NCBI GenBank assembly: GCA_029941095.1
Contig: JAPYRO010000034.1
Span: 1 to 9,567, forward strand
From: Dehalococcoidia bacterium
Lineage (GTDB): Bacteria > Chloroflexota > Dehalococcoidia > UBA6926
Length of the DNA: 9,567 nucleotides
Direction: 5' to 3'
A model generated the notes under the pieces. It made no database searches and had not been told where the DNA came from. It worked only from the letters and a program-made list of their open reading frames with translations. The translations under genes and the position numbers were made by a program. Below, one piece after another: positions 6,729 to 9,567 of this stretch. Position 1 is the stretch's first letter, and the number at the start of each line of letters is the position of its first letter.

Positions 6729-9567
6729 TTGGTGATAACTTCAGATAAACTTATAAAAACAAAAGATTATTCTAGGATTGAGGAAGTATTAGCCCCACCT
6801 AATCTTATTCAAATTCAGACAGGATCATTTAATTGGTTTCAAGATCAAGGCATTACCGATCTTTTGGAAGAAATAAGCCCAATTCAAGACTCAGTCAGAG
6901 AAGGTATTTCTACTGATATTGCAAAAGGCCGTACCCCTAGAGAGATCCTGGCCCTAATAAAAGACAGCGAAGGCCAAGGAACTATTACAAACTCAACTGG
7001 CAGGTTTTCTTTAAGTTTTATTGACCATCGATTTGGGCCCCCTAAATACACTGAAGATGAAGCGCGCGACAAAGATCAGAATTATTGCGCACCTCTTTTT
7101 GTCACGGCGAGACTGGTTGTCCGAGAAAGTGGAGAGATCAAAGACCAAGAACTATTTTTTGGCGATATACCCCTTATGACAGACAGGGGAACTTTTATAA
7201 TTAATGGAGCAGAGAGAGTGGTTGTAAGCCAGCTTGTTAGATCTCCGGGTGCCTATTTCACATTGTCTAGAGATAATGTCACTGGAAGAGGTTTAGCGTC
7301 CGCTAAATTAATACCCAACCGTGGTGCTTGGCTAGAATTTGAAATCTCTTCAAAAAATCTAGTTACCGTTAAAGTCGATAGAAGACGCAAAATGCCTGTC
7401 ACACTCTTCCTTCGTGCTCTTGGTTATGACAATGATGAAATCTTGAAAGAATTTTCTGAAGTTGATACTGATCAAGAAGTTTCCTATATTCAATCGACTT
7501 TAGATAAGGATACAGCAGAAAATAATTTTGACGATTCACTTTTAGATGTATACCGCCGGTTGCGCCCTGGAGAGCCGTCGGTCATAGATAACGCGAAAAC
7601 CCTAATATACAACCTATTTTTTAATCCTAGACGTTATGACCTTGCTAAGGTAGGTAGATATAAATTAAATCGCAATCTTGGCCTAGATCACGACTACGAA
7701 GATACTACGCTATCTCCTGAAGATATACTTGCTTTGATTAAACAGATGATAAAAGTGCATCGCCGCTTGGAGATTCCCAACGATATCGACCATCTTGGTA
7801 ACAGACGGGTGAGAGCAGTTGGAGAATTGATACAGAATCAGTTCAGAGTAGGCCTCTTACGGATGGAAAGAGTAGCAAGAGAGCGTATGACTTTAGTACA
7901 GCCAGAAGGAGCAACACCCGGCCACCTCATAAACGTTAGACCGGTAGTTGCATCGATGAGGGAATTTTTTGGTGGTTCACAACTATCACAATTTATGGAT
8001 CAAACAAATCCACTTGCGGAGCTAACTCACAAAAGGAGACTTTCTGCATTAGGCCCAGGAGGACTATCTAGAGAACGCGCTGGATTCGATGTTAGAGATG
8101 TTCATAATTCACATTATGGGCGTATTTGCCCTATTGAAACCCCTGAAGGTCCGAATATTGGGTTACTTGGATCCTTAGCCACTTACGCGAGGATAAATAA
8201 GCATGGCTTTATCGAAACCCCTTACCGACCTGTATATAGAACAATATCCAGCAAAAATAAAGATCAGCTGATCGGTCACACTGTTCGGGAAAATGTTCTT
8301 AAGTCAGATAAAAGTGTTGTTGCAAAAGAAGGGCAAATCGTTGACGCAAAATTAGCTACAGCAATAGCGAGGTTGAGTAATCGCGATATTGCTGTCGTAC
8401 CTTTTGTTGCGGAAGACACGGCATATCTTTCTGCAGATGAAGAAGAGACTTATGATATAGCGCAAGCGAATACAAGGTTGAATGAAAAAAGAGAGATAAT
8501 ATCCGATCTAATTGAAGTTAGACATAATGGTGAACCGCACACAGCGCGATCCGTAGAAGTGGATTATATGGATGTCTCCCCTAAGCAATTATTTAGTGTT
8601 TCAACAGCGCTAATTCCTTTTTTGGAACACGATGACGCAAATAGAGCATTGATGGGGTCAAACATGCAGAGGCAAGCAGTGCCTTTGGTGCGCCCTGACG
8701 TACCCTTAGTTTCAACCGGTATGGAAGGACGGGTTGCAACTGATAGTGGCCAAATATTACTGTCCAAATTTGCTGGAGTTGTAGAATCTGCTACCGCCAA
8801 TGAAGTAGTTATAAAAGATGAGGAAGGCAATTTACACGCTCACCGAATTAGAAAATTTGAGAGGTCAAACCAAGGGACTATCATTAATCAGAGACCCTCA
8901 GTGGTTGCTGGTGAAAAAGTAGAGATTGGTGATCCTATTGCTGACTGTGCCTCAACTGTTAAAGGTGATCTAGCCTTAGGGCAAAATGTTTTAGTAGCAT
9001 TTATGTCTTGGGAGGGATTTAATTTCGAAGATGCCATCATACTTTCTGAAGAGATGGTCAGAGATGATAAATTCACGTCTATCCATATAGAAAAATATGA
9101 AACTGAATCTAGAGATACGAAATTAGGGGCTGAAGAGATTACACGAGATATCCCTAATATAGGTGAGGAAGCCCTGAAAGACTTGGATGAGCACGGAGTC
9201 ATAAGATTAGGAGCCGAGGTTACAAGTGGAGATGTATTAGTAGGGAAAATAACACCAAAAGGAGAAACTGAATTATCGCCGGAAGAGAAATTATTAAGGG
9301 CAATTTTTAGTGAAAAAGCTAGGGAAGTACGAGATTCATCTCTGAAGGTTCCTCATGGTGAGCGTGGCAAAGTTATTGATGTAAGAGTTTTATCTAGGGC
9401 AAATAAAGATGAATTGTCTGCAGGAGTGAACGAATTAGTCAGAGTTTCAGTTGCTCAAACCCGTAAAATTTCAGTAGGGGATAAGATGGCAGGGCGGCAC
9501 GGAAATAAAGGAGTTATTTCAAAAATTATGCCAATTGAGGATATGCCGTATCTTCCGGATGGTACCC
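6729..9567 (+). CDS. rpoB: DNA-directed RNA polymerase beta subunit, 3' partial
   Basis: RpoB forms one pincer of RNA polymerase and half of its active centre. The frame is open for 946 codons to the window end and stops 28 residues past the conserved GDKMAGRHGNKG. Numbering is from TTG 6729; GTG 6732 is equally possible. The N-terminus (YSRIEEVLAPPNLIQIQ, then SFNWF) is typical. Residues about 55-87 appear to be an insertion between ISPIQD and FSLSFIDHRF. The protrusion (NGAERVVVSQLVRSPG), the DIDHLGNRRVRAVGELIQNQ segment and the fork and rifamycin region follow. Gln421, Asp424, His434, Arg437, Ser439 and Leu441 match E. coli Q513, D516, H526, R529, S531 and L533, the drug-sensitive state. 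Glu767-Asp768 match E813-D814; Lys919 and Lys927 match the active-centre lysines K1065 and K1073. The large late insertion of proteobacteria is absent. Its own promoter and leader attenuator precede it, and no rplJ/rplL lies upstream. Confidence 0.98.
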   Translation, partial: MVITSDKLIKTKDYSRIEEVLAPPNLIQIQTGSFNWFQDQGITDLLEEISPIQDSVREGISTDIAKGRTPREILALIKDSEGQGTITNSTGRFSLSFIDHRFGPPKYTEDEARDKDQNYCAPLFVTARLVVRESGEIKDQELFFGDIPLMTDRGTFIINGAERVVVSQLVRSPGAYFTLSRDNVTGRGLASAKLIPNRGAWLEFEISSKNLVTVKVDRRRKMPVTLFLRALGYDNDEILKEFSEVDTDQEVSYIQSTLDKDTAENNFDDSLLDVYRRLRPGEPSVIDNAKTLIYNLFFNPRRYDLAKVGRYKLNRNLGLDHDYEDTTLSPEDILALIKQMIKVHRRLEIPNDIDHLGNRRVRAVGELIQNQFRVGLLRMERVARERMTLVQPEGATPGHLINVRPVVASMREFFGGSQLSQFMDQTNPLAELTHKRRLSALGPGGLSRERAGFDVRDVHNSHYGRICPIETPEGPNIGLLGSLATYARINKHGFIETPYRPVYRTISSKNKDQLIGHTVRENVLKSDKSVVAKEGQIVDAKLATAIARLSNRDIAVVPFVAEDTAYLSADEEETYDIAQANTRLNEKREIISDLIEVRHNGEPHTARSVEVDYMDVSPKQLFSVSTALIPFLEHDDANRALMGSNMQRQAVPLVRPDVPLVSTGMEGRVATDSGQILLSKFAGVVESATANEVVIKDEEGNLHAHRIRKFERSNQGTIINQRPSVVAGEKVEIGDPIADCASTVKGDLALGQNVLVAFMSWEGFNFEDAIILSEEMVRDDKFTSIHIEKYETESRDTKLGAEEITRDIPNIGEEALKDLDEHGVIRLGAEVTSGDVLVGKITPKGETELSPEEKLLRAIFSEKAREVRDSSLKVPHGERGKVIDVRVLSRANKDELSAGVNELVRVSVAQTRKISVGDKMAGRHGNKGVISKIMPIEDMPYLPDGT

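Noticed and set aside
7962..8050. Natural rifamycin resistance in RpoB
   Set aside because: All main drug-contact residues are the sensitive type. The differences from E. coli (Thr426, Ala430, Leu432, Leu438) match those normal in Bacillus-like sequences.
8564..9202. Two minus-strand open frames of about 90-100 codons
   Set aside because: They lie fully antisense to the conserved rpoB frame, have serine-rich composition typical of shadow frames, and resemble no known protein.

Overview
The window holds four protein-coding genes in two convergent/divergent blocks: a tandem CaiB/BaiF-type (family III) CoA-transferase (+, 5' end cut by the window), a molybdenum hydroxylase large subunit (-), leucyl-tRNA synthetase leuS (-), and the RNA polymerase beta subunit rpoB (+, 3' end cut by the window). 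The DNA is visibly AT-rich, and the frames I read are intact. It is clearly bacterial. RpoB lacks the large late insertion of Gram-negative beta subunits and has a rifamycin-pocket segment like those of Bacillus and Actinobacteria. That protein style, together with tandem CoA-transferase and Mo-hydroxylase genes beside core genes, suggests an uncultured Chloroflexota (Dehalococcoidia/SAR202-like) genome. The lineage is an inference of modest confidence.

Layout: bases 1-1691 encode the end of the first and all of the second CoA-transferase repeat. Nine bases separate its stop from the stop of the convergent Mo-hydroxylase gene (1701-3938). That gene starts 32 bases after the leuS stop (leuS 3971-6448), so leuS and the Mo-hydroxylase gene are probably co-transcribed. 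A 280-base divergent spacer (6449-6728) separates leuS from rpoB. rpoB then runs from about 6729 to the end of the window, giving 946 codons.

The spacer is the most information-rich non-coding part. It holds a probable leuS -10 element, a perfect inverted repeat TGACCT-N7-AGGTCA, a near-consensus sigma-70 promoter for rpoB (TTGACA-N17-TATACT), and a roughly 117-base rpoB leader. The leader contains a strong intrinsic-terminator-like hairpin followed by seven T, with no gene upstream that it could serve. This looks like transcription attenuation of a stand-alone rpoB. A second point of interest is a predicted insertion of about 33 residues near the RpoB N-terminus.

No mobile element, CRISPR array, tRNA, rRNA or defence system was seen. 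The two metabolic genes fit catabolism of organic acids or heterocycles through CoA thioesters and Mo-dependent hydroxylation, but nothing here fixes a substrate. I found no evidence of a wholly new multi-gene system.
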